DNA from: DATFYM01 sp035315065
Lineage (GTDB): Bacteria > Acidobacteriota > Terriglobia > UBA7540
DNA: 57,623 bases
Assembly: GCA_035315065.1 (NCBI GenBank)
Contig: DATFYM010000112.1
Location: 1 to 57,623, forward strand
Reading direction: 5' to 3'
In this document: piece by piece, positions 9,369 through 17,143 of the stretch
How the letters are laid out: every line of letters starts with the position of its first letter
Numbering within the stretch: the stretch's first letter is position 1
Made by a program: the position numbers and the translations under genes
The notes under the pieces: model-generated
The model's database searches: none
What the model was told of the DNA's origin: nothing
Seen by the model: only the letters and a program-made list of their open reading frames with translations

Positions 9369-9539
9369 GGACGTAGCGCGGGCGTCCCGCCCGCTGTGGC
9401 GGGAGCGTCCCGCTCCCGCGCTGAAGAAGGTTCAGGTTGCTTGGCAGGAAGGCTAGATGGCAATACGCGGCAACATGAAGGGCCGTTTGCGCGGGCAGGA
9501 TGCCCGCGCCACAGCGGGCGGGACGCCCGCGCTACGTCC
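9369..9539. repeat. Perfect 33-bp inverted repeat starting one base after the PSD1 stop
   Basis: Arms 9369-9401 and 9507-9539 are exact reverse complements and include GCGGGCGTCCCGCCCGC. The 105-bp loop holds two further small palindromes. It could terminate transcription, and it belongs to the same family as 10082-10159 and 56723-56819. Confidence 0.85.
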
Positions 9540-9604
9540 GATGGACGGCTCCTCACTTTTGTGACGCGCGCCCGAGGCCAAGCGTAGGGTACTGAAGAAT
9601 TATC

Positions 9605-9633
9605 TTGACAAACGATATAGAATACGCTAGAGT
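9605..9633 (+). promoter_or_regulatory. Candidate sigma-70-type promoter without a clear gene
   Basis: TTGACA at 9605, a 17-bp spacer and TAGAGT at 9628. The only frame nearby is a 27-codon ORF at 9752-9835 (starting MKKSRLFTDFPGLAP) with AGGGAAG before its ATG; it may be a remnant. The rest of 9634-10447 holds repeats and no credible gene. Confidence 0.35.
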
Positions 9634-10019
9634 AGTAGGCGAGGCAAGGATACGGATTCCGCTTGTAGCTGAGACCGCCATCGCAAGGGTTGGGCAGGAC
9701 AAATGCCAGCGGTAAGGTTGCTTGCAGCACGAGCCAAGGCAGGGAAGCGAAATGAAGAAGAGCCGATTGTTTACCGATTTTCCAGGTCTTGCTCCCGATC
9801 GTATCGTTTCGAGACAACTAGGGCTAAGCGCTTGAAAATAAAGATGATAAACGAAATTCAAACAACAACATGCTTGTTTTCAATAACGTGGGCGATTTTG
9901 GAGCGATCGAAATATTCAGCGTCGGGGCCTTTGTTATGTTGTGGATAGATTGTGGTTGGCCGGAAAAACTCGTTCGTTTCATCCGGTCCGGTTGCCGAAT
10001 TGGGAATGGAAACTGCTAT

Positions 10020-10159
10020 CCGCTAGCCCCGAAGGGGCGAAAGAGGGTAGCCCAGGGCGCAACAAGCTGTGAACATATTCTGGGAGCGCGGGCATCTTGC
10101 CCGCTCTTGATCTTAAAGCCCCTACCTAGAGGAAAAGCGGGCAAGATGCCCGCGCTCCC
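10020..10159. repeat. Truncated composite repeat followed by a perfect 24-bp inverted repeat
   Basis: 10020-10065 is a partial copy of the 4.8-kb composite repeat (AGCCCCGAAGGGGCG, then TAGCCCAGGGCGCAA, then broken off). 10082-10105 and 10136-10159 are exact reverse complements containing GCGGGCATCTTGCCCGC with a 30-bp loop. Confidence 0.8.
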
Positions 10160-10447
10160 GGGATTTGTTCGCACGTTCTGAGTCTGGAGGAGGAAGGACA
10201 GGAGTACGAACGAAGCCAATCGAAGCCATGCTGGCGAAGGCTCTCATTATCAGTAACTTGCGAGAGGATTGAGACGAACGAAGCCACTATGCCTAACTAG
10301 TTCAAAGTCAGTAAGTTAAGCGAATTTTGAGGCCGCTTTTCGATAAGTTAGGGAGAGTGAAGCGTTCCTCTTTCTTGCCGATTCAGAGCTTGCGGCTTGT
10401 TTTCTATAAGATGAGCGTTTGATGTGTAACGCCCGGTGGGAGGCCAT

Positions 10448-10687
10448 GTGAAGCGAAAGATCACCCTTGCCATTGACCGACAGCTCTTGAAGCGCGCGCG
10501 GGCGCTGGCGGCGCAACAAGGCGGGAACATCAGTGGTCTTGCTGTTGAACTTGAGAAGCTCGTCAAGGAGCACCGGTACCAGCGGGCCAAGGCCAGAGCC
10601 CTCGCTCGTCTGGCTTCGGGCTTCCATCTTGGCGGTGGAAAGATGGCCAGCCGTGAGGAGCTTCATGACCGACAAGGTCTTCGTTGA
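10448..10687 (+). CDS. Antitoxin-like small protein (type II TA), toxin lost
   Basis: A 79-residue basic protein (KRKITLAIDRQLLKRARALA, then NISGLAVELEKLVKEH) with the form of an RHH-type VapB/DUF6364-like antitoxin: a beta-strand followed by two helices and a C-terminal tail. The GTG at 10448 is chosen because GGTGGGAGG lies just before it. It overlaps the start of a PIN-domain toxin frame at 10665, the classical vapBC arrangement, but that toxin is cut off after about 13 codons. The pair is therefore inactive or the antitoxin stands alone. Confidence 0.6.
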   Translation: MKRKITLAIDRQLLKRARALAAQQGGNISGLAVELEKLVKEHRYQRAKARALARLASGFHLGGGKMASREELHDRQGLR

Positions 10688-10757
10688 CTTAAAGATTCTG
10701 GTCCGGTGGAACTGGCGGCCCAGACGACAGTGGCGAGCACGTTTTGAATTTGGATGA
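10665..10757 (+). pseudogene. 5' remnant of a PIN-domain (VapC-like) toxin
   Basis: The frame starts MTDKVFVDLKILV, which matches the usual PIN N-terminus MTDKVFVDTNILV, including the first acidic active-site residue. From about 10701 the sequence switches to the 3' end of a PSD1 gene read out of frame, so the remaining 110 or more residues of the toxin are missing. The overlap with the antitoxin frame is intact. Confidence 0.6.
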
Positions 10758-10776
10758 GACTATTACAAAGGAGTAA
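10701..10776 (+). pseudogene. 3' remnant of a second PSD1 gene
   Basis: These 76 bases align with the last 25 codons of the PSD1 gene at 9293-9368 (PVELAAWTTVAST and NLDETITKE). Most differences fall in third codon positions, and one base is lost after GAGCAC. The third-position divergence shows descent from a different PSD1 paralogue rather than a fresh duplication. It is the scar of the gene that once preceded the DUF1501 gene. Confidence 0.7.
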
Positions 10777-10842
10777 ATGGCGAGCGGCGGATGCCCTTTC
10801 ACCTAATTTCACATGTACAATGAAACGCGTGTTGGTGGACGA

Positions 10843-11529
10843 ATGAGTAGAGAGCCATTCCGCTACCGGATTGACCGGATTTCTTCGCCATTCTCGAAGG
10901 TCCAGATTATCGCTTCCCTGAAGAAGTACGGGGAGGCGCATAGAAGATCCTCTTTCACGGAGCAGGATTACAATAATTGGGTTGATAAGATCGCGCATTC
11001 TAACGCGATTGCAAGGCGCTTTGGCGGTTGGGGTAAGGCGCTTCAGGCAGCCGGCTTTCGAGCATACTACAGCAAATTGGTTCCCCGGGATATGGTCGAC
11101 GCGTTTCGCAACTGCTGGCGAGAGCAGGAATCCGTGCCTAGTTACCTCCAGTTGGCTGAGTACTTGGAAAAGCATAACTACCCTTTTCGAGCTCGGACCT
11201 GTCAACGCTTTTTCGGAGGTCTGGGGAGGCTCGCCAAATTGATCGAGCAGGCTGATTTAGGGGAGCTTCCTGAATCCAAGCTGTACGAGCGCAACAAACC
11301 AGTGCGGCGACGTCTTTACGATGCGGTTCCCCGCAGGGTCCGCCTGGCGGTCTTGAAGCGGGACGGCTATCGTTGCGTGAAATGCGGAGCCAATCCAAAA
11401 GATGACACGTCCGTAAGACTTGAAGTCGATCACATTATACCGGGCAGCCGGGGGGGACCAGCGACGATGGAAAATCTGCAAACGCTTTGCTTGTCGTGCA
11501 ATCAGGGAAAGAAGGATGACGATGACTGA
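10843..11529 (+). CDS. HNH endonuclease with homing-endonuclease-associated repeats
   Basis: A protein of about 228 residues. The C-terminal 70 residues form an HNH nuclease: CVKCG, then EVDHIIPGSRGG and ENLQTLCLSCN, giving the two zinc-binding CxxC pairs and the DH catalytic motif. The N-terminal 140 residues contain two repeats around FGGWGKALQAAGF and FGGLGRLAKLIEQA, the HNH-repeat DNA-binding module found in free-standing homing endonucleases. ATG 10843 (after GGTGG) is preferred to 10813, which lacks a ribosome site. It sits between a PSD1 remnant and the DUF1501 gene, consistent with arrival as a mobile gene, and it might have caused the rearrangement seen upstream. Confidence 0.85.
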   Translation: MSREPFRYRIDRISSPFSKVQIIASLKKYGEAHRRSSFTEQDYNNWVDKIAHSNAIARRFGGWGKALQAAGFRAYYSKLVPRDMVDAFRNCWREQESVPSYLQLAEYLEKHNYPFRARTCQRFFGGLGRLAKLIEQADLGELPESKLYERNKPVRRRLYDAVPRRVRLAVLKRDGYRCVKCGANPKDDTSVRLEVDHIIPGSRGGPATMENLQTLCLSCNQGKKDDDD

Positions 11530-11644
11530 CTTGCTGGCGGGCACCCGCATTCGGCGCGCGCCGGGAGTTAGCCGGAACAAGGGTTAGGCAGTTTAGGTTA
11601 CAACGCCGAGGCTAGCGCACGGTGAAGATTGCCGGGGGTGTTCG

Positions 11645-13120
11645 ATGCTGACCGATCAAATCAGACTGCAGATGACGCGGCGACAGCTTTTCGGCCGCAC
11701 GGCGAAGGGCATTGGGGTGGCGGCGTTGGCGTCGCTGCTGGCTCCGGAGGCCCTCCTTTCGAGCGACGGCGACGCGTCCGGTGGGATCGACCCGAAGACC
11801 GGCGGCCTGATTGGCTTCCCGAATTTCGCTCCCAAAGCCAAGCGGGTGATTTTCCTGCACCAGTCAGGCGCGCCGTCGCAGATCGAGTTGTTTGACTACA
11901 AGCCGAAGCTACGCCAGTTCCACGGCACCGAACTGCCGGACTCGATTCGCCAGGGCCAGCGCATTACGGGCATGACCTCCGGCCAGTCGTCCTTCCCGGT
12001 GGCGGCTCCTATTTTCAAGTTCGCGCAGCACGGCAAGTCCGGCGCCTGGATCAGCGAGTTGCTGCCGCACACGGCGAAGATCGTCGACGACATCGCCATC
12101 CTGAAAACGGTGAACACCGACGCCATCAATCACGATCCGGCGATTACCTTCATCCAGACCGGTTTCCAGCAGCCGGGCCGTCCCAGCATGGGTGCCTGGG
12201 TGAGCTACGGCCTGGGGAGCGAGAACCAGAACCTGCCCGCCTACGTGGTGCTGATCTCGCAGGCCAACGCGCTCAATCCCGACCAGCCGTTGTTTTCGCG
12301 GCTGTGGGGCAACGGGTTTCTGCCGTCGAAGTATCAGGGGGTGAAGTTCCACGCCGGCGCCGATCCGGTGCTTTATCTCAACGACCCGCCCGGCATCAGC
12401 AAAGAGACGCGGCGCCGGATGCTCGACGGCATTGCCAAGCTCAACAAGCTGTGGTCCGACGCCTATCACGACCCCGAAATCGAGACCCGCATCACCCAGT
12501 ACGAAATGGCGTATCGCATGCAGACCTCGGTGCCCTCGCTGATGGACCTCTCCAACGAGCCCGACCGCATCTTTGAAATGTACGGACCCGATTCGCGCCG
12601 GCCCGGCACCTACGCCGCCAATTGCCTGCTGGCAAGGAGACTAGCCGAGCGCAACGTGCGCTTCGTGCAGCTTTACCATCGCGGCTGGGACCAGCATAAC
12701 GACCTGCCTCGCGACATCGCTTTGCAGTGCCAGGGCGTGGACCAGGCGTCGGCGGCGCTGGTGACGGACCTGAAGCAGCGCGGCCTGCTCGACGACACGC
12801 TGGTGATCTGGGGAGGCGAGTTCGGACGCACCGTCTACTGCCAGGGCAAGCTGACGGAGACCAACTACGGCCGCGATCATCACCCGCGCTGTTTCGCCTG
12901 GTGGCTGGCGGGCGGCGGCGTCAAACCCGGCATCACCCTCGGCGAAACCGACGATTATTCCTACAACGTGGTTTCCGACCCCATCCCGGTACACGATTTG
13001 CAGGCTACAGTCCTATACTGTCTGGGCATCGACCACAAGAAACTCACCTATAAGTTCCAGGGCCGCTACTTCCGGCTCACTGACGTGGCGGGCGAGGTGG
13101 TGACCAAGGTGCTGTCATAA
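11645..13120 (+). CDS. DUF1501 domain-containing protein, Tat-exported
   Basis: A 491-residue protein with a twin-arginine signal (TRRQLFGRTAKGIG, Arg12-Arg13). The body has the sulfatase-like/alkaline-phosphatase fold of DUF1501, with KRVIFLHQSGAPSQIELFDYK, LVIWGGEFGRT and YGRDHHPRCFAWWLAGGG. In Planctomycetes, Verrucomicrobia and Acidobacteria this gene normally follows a PSD1 gene directly; here about 2.3 kb has come between. ATG 11645 (GGGGGTG upstream) or ATG 11672 just before the twin arginines could be the start. The stop at 13118-13120 is followed at once by a GGGTAAA array. Confidence 0.88.
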   Translation: MLTDQIRLQMTRRQLFGRTAKGIGVAALASLLAPEALLSSDGDASGGIDPKTGGLIGFPNFAPKAKRVIFLHQSGAPSQIELFDYKPKLRQFHGTELPDSIRQGQRITGMTSGQSSFPVAAPIFKFAQHGKSGAWISELLPHTAKIVDDIAILKTVNTDAINHDPAITFIQTGFQQPGRPSMGAWVSYGLGSENQNLPAYVVLISQANALNPDQPLFSRLWGNGFLPSKYQGVKFHAGADPVLYLNDPPGISKETRRRMLDGIAKLNKLWSDAYHDPEIETRITQYEMAYRMQTSVPSLMDLSNEPDRIFEMYGPDSRRPGTYAANCLLARRLAERNVRFVQLYHRGWDQHNDLPRDIALQCQGVDQASAALVTDLKQRGLLDDTLVIWGGEFGRTVYCQGKLTETNYGRDHHPRCFAWWLAGGGVKPGITLGETDDYSYNVVSDPIPVHDLQATVLYCLGIDHKKLTYKFQGRYFRLTDVAGEVVTKVLS

Positions 13121-13364
13121 AAGGGTAAAGGGTGAAGGGTAAAGGTTAAAGGGTAAAGGGTGAAGCGCACGCGCAATGTAACGGAAACCAGCCTACTTCG
13201 TCAAGGTGAAAACGCCAGGTCCCGCGGGGGCGCGAAAGGGCGTCGCCTGGGGCAGCAAGGGTAGGGAAGGCACGGTTCAAAAAGACGATCGACGGACAAT
13301 TGTTTTGGGCCTTTACCCTTTACCCTTTACCCTTTACCCTTTACCCTTTACCCTTCACCCTTTA
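13121..13364. repeat. GGGTAAA heptamer array pair filling a convergent gap
   Basis: Left arm 13121-13166 (AAGGGTAAAGGGTGAAGGG units) and right arm 13312-13363 (CCCTTTA units) face each other across a 145-bp loop. The left arm begins directly after the DUF1501 stop, and the stop codon of the opposing TPR gene (13362-13364) lies in the last right-arm unit. Likely a bidirectional terminator. Confidence 0.85.
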
Positions 13365-14387
13365 GTCCGGCGGGTGGACGAGGCCGGCCGATTGAAGTTG
13401 TTGCATGAGGGTTCGAATCCCGGCGGCGTAGTGCCCGTCCGGATCTTCGGCAAGGTAGGCCTGCATCTCGGCGTAGGCCTTGCTATACTCGCTTTCCTTC
13501 AGGTAGACGGCGGCCAGCCGCTCGTGGATCACCGAGGGGACGGCGAGCCCGAATGATTGGGCCTGGTGATATTCCTGCTCCGCGTTCGGGTACTCCTTCA
13601 GGCCGAAATCGGCTTGCCCGAGTTGGAAATAGAAATCCCAGGAACTCGGCGCGCGGCGCACCCCTTCGGCCAGCACGCGGCGGCTCTCCGTGAAGCGTTG
13701 CTGTTCGTTCAAGAGCCGCCCCAGTTGGAGGTAGGCGTCCACGTAATCCGGGTCGCACTCAACGGACTTCTTGAGCGGCGCTTCAGCGTGCGGCGATTGG
13801 CCTTCCCGCATGAGGGTCAAAGCCAGATCGGTCTGAGCCCGCGCGTAACAGGGGTAGGCCGCAACGGCTTTTTCAAAGTGGGCTTGCGCCTCGTCCAGTT
13901 TCCGGCTGGCCAGCGCGTGGGAGCCCTTCTCCCATTCTTTGCGGGCCTTCCCCGGCGCCAGGGCGTCGGTCCGCGAAGGCAGATTCCCGGTCGGCAAGGC
14001 AGAGGAGCTGGCCGGTTTGAGCGTGATGTTCACGAAAGCCCGGCTGACGGAGTGGGTCAGGTCCAGCGTCTGCTGGTACGGTTCGTAGCCATCGGCGGTG
14101 GCGATCAGGACGTAGGTGCCCGCCCGCAAGCCCTCGAAGTGGAACTGGGCGTTCGTGCTGACGGACTGCTCGTCGACGACCTCGCCGTCAGAGTTCGCGA
14201 TGGTTAGCGTGGCGCCGGTGGGCTGCTTCGCCGCCGTATCCATGCGCAGGGTGCCTTCCACCGCCACCTGAGGAAAGTCCGTAATCGTGTGTTGAGTGTG
14301 CTGGGCGCGAGCGGATGGCGCGCTGGCGAGAGTCAGACACAAAAGCGCCAAAACCACTCCGGCGCCGCTTGTGCGCTCGCGCTCCAT
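13362..14387 (-). CDS. Secreted protein with carboxypeptidase-regulatory-like domain and TPR repeats
   Basis: A 341-residue protein. Residues 1-28 are a signal peptide ending APSARA. Residues about 40-130 form a beta-sandwich of the carboxypeptidase-regulatory/PEGA type (GATLTIANSDGEVVDEQSV, FEGLRAGTYVLIATADGYEP). About five TPR units follow (150-335; for example AQAHFEKAVAAYPCYARAQT and PNAEQEYHQAQSFG). Such proteins are scaffolds in the periplasm or on the surface; no partner can be deduced. AGGGAAG eight bases before ATG supports the start. The downstream 240 bp to the convergent DUF1501 gene is a heptamer array. Confidence 0.8.
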   Translation of the reverse strand: MERERTSGAGVVLALLCLTLASAPSARAQHTQHTITDFPQVAVEGTLRMDTAAKQPTGATLTIANSDGEVVDEQSVSTNAQFHFEGLRAGTYVLIATADGYEPYQQTLDLTHSVSRAFVNITLKPASSSALPTGNLPSRTDALAPGKARKEWEKGSHALASRKLDEAQAHFEKAVAAYPCYARAQTDLALTLMREGQSPHAEAPLKKSVECDPDYVDAYLQLGRLLNEQQRFTESRRVLAEGVRRAPSSWDFYFQLGQADFGLKEYPNAEQEYHQAQSFGLAVPSVIHERLAAVYLKESEYSKAYAEMQAYLAEDPDGHYAAGIRTLMQQLQSAGLVHPPD

Positions 14388-15133
14388 GATCTTCCCTTGG
14401 CCCGACCCGGCGCCAACCAGCCGGTATCAAGGCCGCAGCCCCAACGATGAGGCAACTCTACCACCAGTTTTCCGCGTCAGCAAGTGCGGAAAGAGAGTTG
14501 AAGGTCGAGGGTCGAAGGTTGAAGGTCGAAGGTTGAAAAGTGGCGGGCTGGAGGCGGAGAAATAGTATGATCGGAGCGTAGCCCTTAAGATTCTGAAGAC
14601 AGTTGACACCGGAGTTAATCAACTGTTAGAATAACAATGCTGTTAGGGGGTCGCGCGGAGAAAGCTCCGGAGAACCACCCCTTCGCGTGGCCCACGCGTG
14701 GCCTGCTGGCTGTTTTCGATGACACGGCATGCCGAGCCCAATTGGAGGGCCCCCAAGGTGTCCCGAACACATGCCGATATTTCGGCACAAATGGCTGGTC
14801 AGTCTGGTAGACGGCATGTGGAATAAGGGAAGAGCCCGGCGGAAATTGTGAATGGTGAATTGCCACGAACTGAAAGCTGAGAGCTGAGAGCTAAGAGCTT
14901 TTCAAAAACGAAGCCACCGATTTGATTGATAACAAAGGATCGGACCTTGCGGAAAACAGGAACGAAGCCACCATTTGGAGCCGGAGTGCAGTTCGCAGTG
15001 GGCGGCTCGCCGCCGGCGGAACGCATGAGGGGGGAGCCCGCTGGCGATTTTGGGGAAGGGTCAGTTTCCGGCCCATGTTACGATGGAAAGGCAAGCCTTA
15101 ATTCAACTGTGCATCGCTGGTAAGTCGGTCTAG
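14388..15133. other. Gene-poor 746-bp spacer with arrays and an orphan promoter
   Basis: It contains a GAAGGTC-type heptamer array (14498-14538, single orientation), a promoter (14603-14632), a stretch with a TGCCGA-TATT-TCGGCA hairpin (near 14772), a CTGAGAG array (14868-14898) and two copies of AACGAAGCCA (14907, 14961). No convincing coding region. Confidence 0.5.
14603..14632 (+). promoter_or_regulatory. Candidate sigma-70-type promoter upstream of trpS
   Basis: TTGACA at 14603-14608, an 18-bp spacer and TAGAAT at 14627-14632. The nearest gene is trpS, 500 bases on, so it drives either a long trpS leader or a small RNA. Confidence 0.45.
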
Positions 15134-16405
15134 ATGAGCGAAGAGACAAAGCGAGGCTCGGAGCAGGAACCGGGCCCATCGAAGACAAACATGGCGCGCC
15201 GCCGGATTCTGAGCGGCATGCGCCCGACCGGGCGCCTGCACCTGGGGAACCTCGTCGGCGCCCTTCAGAACTGGGTGGCCTTGCAGTCGGAATACGAGAG
15301 CTACCACTTCGTGGCCGACTGGCACATGCTGACCACCGACTACGCCGATACCTCGGAACTCCAGACGAACATCCAGGAGATGGTGACCGACTGGCTGGCG
15401 GCCGGCCTCGACCCCAACCAGGCGACGTTCTTCATCCAGTCTCGCTTGCTGGAGCACGCCGAGCTGTTTCTCCTGTTCTCCATGGTGACCCCGCTCGGCT
15501 GGCTGGAACGCGTGCCGAGCTACAAGGAGCAGCTTGAGAACATCAAGGACCGCGACCTGCACACCTACGGGTTTTTGGGCTACCCGGCGCTGCAGGCGGC
15601 GGACATCCTGATGTACAAGGCGGATTGTGTGCCGGTGGGCGAGGACCAAGTGGCTCATGTCGAGTTAACGCGCGAGATTGCACGGCGGTTTAATCTGGCT
15701 TTCGGCGAGCTCGACTTAGGAAAATGGGGCGACCACCCTCGTGATGACCCGATGTGGGACGCAGTCTTGAGCAGCCTAGGTCTCTCGGGTTTGGGCCCCC
15801 TAGCGGCCGGAACACTCTTCACAACGGATAAGGTAAGTGCAATCAAAGCGGCCTTCCGAAAAGCTCCGTTGGAAGCAAGGGCCGATTACATCAACAAAGG
15901 TCTTGGGGACTTACGCGGGATCTTCCGGGAGCCCGAGGCCCGGCTTACGCCATCGCCACGATTGCCGGGCACCGACGGCCGCAAGATGTCGAAGAGCTAC
16001 AACAACGCCATCTTTCTCTCTGACCCGCCCGACGTGGTGAACAAGAAGCTCGCCCCCATGATCACCGACCCGGCTCGCAAGCGCCGCTCGGATCCCGGGA
16101 ACCCGGACATCTGCCCGGTGTTCGATCTGCACAAGGTGTTCTCTTCGCCGGACATCATCGATCGTGTGAACCGCGAGTGCCGCACGGCCGAAATCGGCTG
16201 CCTCGATTGTAAGAAGCTGGTGGGCGCCTGCATCAACGAGCGTCTTGCCCCCATCCGCGAGCGACGCAAGATTTACGAAGCGGAGCCGCAGCGCGTCTGG
16301 GACATTCTGGACGCGGGCACCGAGAAGGCTCGCCTGACGGCGGAGGCTACCATGGCGGAAGTTCGCGCCGCCGTGCGTTTGACGCGGCCGCAGGGGAAGG
16401 CGTGA
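15134..16405 (+). CDS. trpS: Tryptophanyl-tRNA synthetase with an internal insertion
   Basis: Class I aminoacyl-tRNA synthetase that charges tRNA-Trp in the cytoplasm. The HIGH-type motif HLGN is at 36-39 and KMSKS at 284-288; SGMRPTGRLHLG and VGEDQVAHVELTREIARRFN are diagnostic of TrpRS. At 423 residues it is about 90 longer than usual. Roughly 19 residues are an N-terminal extension (an alternative ATG lies at 15191). About 71 residues (192-262, 15707-15919) are inserted between RFNLAFG and IFREPEARLTP, where other enzymes have two or three residues. The insert (MWDAVLSSLGL, TLFTTDKVSAIKAAF) has a less GC-biased codon choice than its surroundings and no motif that I recognise. The HIGH and KMSKS motifs are unaffected, so the enzyme should be active. 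Confidence 0.93.
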   Translation: MSEETKRGSEQEPGPSKTNMARRRILSGMRPTGRLHLGNLVGALQNWVALQSEYESYHFVADWHMLTTDYADTSELQTNIQEMVTDWLAAGLDPNQATFFIQSRLLEHAELFLLFSMVTPLGWLERVPSYKEQLENIKDRDLHTYGFLGYPALQAADILMYKADCVPVGEDQVAHVELTREIARRFNLAFGELDLGKWGDHPRDDPMWDAVLSSLGLSGLGPLAAGTLFTTDKVSAIKAAFRKAPLEARADYINKGLGDLRGIFREPEARLTPSPRLPGTDGRKMSKSYNNAIFLSDPPDVVNKKLAPMITDPARKRRSDPGNPDICPVFDLHKVFSSPDIIDRVNRECRTAEIGCLDCKKLVGACINERLAPIRERRKIYEAEPQRVWDILDAGTEKARLTAEATMAEVRAAVRLTRPQGKA

Positions 16406-16419
16406 ACCAGGGGCGCCTC

Positions 16420-16510
16420 AAACACAGAGACGCAGAGGAGATGGGAGACATCGGGAAACGGCATCTTCTGTGATTCCTTCTCTTCTCTGTGTCTCCGTGA
16501 CTACGTGTTT
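16420..16510. repeat. Array pair after trpS
   Basis: Left arm 16420-16441 (AACACAGAGACGCAGAGG, 8-bp spacing of CAGAG) and right arm 16477-16510 (CTTCTCTGTGTCTCCGTG) begin about 15 bases after the trpS stop. Same family as 1353-1387 and 50630-50660. Confidence 0.7.
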
Positions 16511-16558
16511 AGTCGTCCCCACCTTTCGAGTCTATGAAGCTGGGTGAGAGAACTGGAG

Positions 16559-16564
16559 TATAAT
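16559..16564 (+). promoter_or_regulatory. Perfect -10 hexamer six bases before the first Uma2 start
   Basis: TATAAT at 16559-16564 ends six bases before the ATG at 16571, so transcription would begin at or next to the start codon, which suggests a leaderless mRNA. No good -35 box is visible (GAAGCT at 16536). Confidence 0.45.
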
Positions 16565-16570
16565 TGCGAC

Positions 16571-17116
16571 ATGGCGGCGGCAACCACAGGACTCAAGATC
16601 ACCTATGACCTTCGGAAGGTTCCACCAGACCCCGACCGGTACGAGCTGATCAATGGAGAGATCGTCGAGTCCGCAACACCCGATGTGGAACATCAGCGGG
16701 GGACTGGCCGTCTTTTCCGGCGGCTGGCGGACCATGTGGAACAGCACGACCTCGGCGAGGTGCTGATAGGACCCTGCCACGTTGTGCTGGATGCTGACAC
16801 GAGGCTCGATCCTGATATTATGTTCATATCGAAGGATCGCTTCTCCATTGTAAAACCCGAGCATGTTGCGGGCGCGCCGGATCTGGTGGTGGAGGTAACC
16901 TCGGAGTGGACGCGCATGATCGATCGTTTGGTGAAGCGCGACCGCTATTTGGAGTTTGGCGTGCAGGAGTATTGGTTGCTGGATCCGTTTGAGCCGCGCC
17001 TCGAGGTGCGGCGGCCGGAAGGAACGAAGTACCGAGTGGTGGCAGAGTTCGGACCCGGAGATACGATCGAGTCTCTTACGTTCCCCGGTCTCCGAATTCC
17101 TGTTTCAAGCTTGTGA
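16571..17116 (+). CDS. Uma2 family (DUF820) endonuclease-like protein, copy 1
   Basis: A 181-residue PD-(D/E)xK-fold protein. Conserved points: DRYELINGEIVE near the N-terminus, RLDPDIMFIS (the metal-binding Asp), APDLVVEVTS (Glu), and LVKRDRYLEFGVQEYWLLDP (Lys and the family signature). Uma2 proteins are predicted nucleases, abundant in cyanobacteria and Acidobacteria, of unproven role. The ATG at 16571 has no Shine-Dalgarno sequence and sits next to a TATAAT box. The next gene is a close paralogue 27 bases on, so the pair is a tandem duplication. Confidence 0.85.
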   Translation: MAAATTGLKITYDLRKVPPDPDRYELINGEIVESATPDVEHQRGTGRLFRRLADHVEQHDLGEVLIGPCHVVLDADTRLDPDIMFISKDRFSIVKPEHVAGAPDLVVEVTSEWTRMIDRLVKRDRYLEFGVQEYWLLDPFEPRLEVRRPEGTKYRVVAEFGPGDTIESLTFPGLRIPVSSL

Positions 17117-17143
17117 ATTGTTGCAAGAGGTTCGAGCATCGCT

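Noticed and set aside
13405..13425. A tRNA T-loop-like GGTTCGAATCC
   Set aside because: It lies in the coding sequence of the TPR protein, with no matching acceptor stem or anticodon arm around it.
14615..14866. An 83-codon frame on the - strand
   Set aside because: It overlaps the promoter and hairpin region, has no ribosome site and no recognisable domain; its Pro/Arg/Ser content is typical of non-coding GC-rich DNA.
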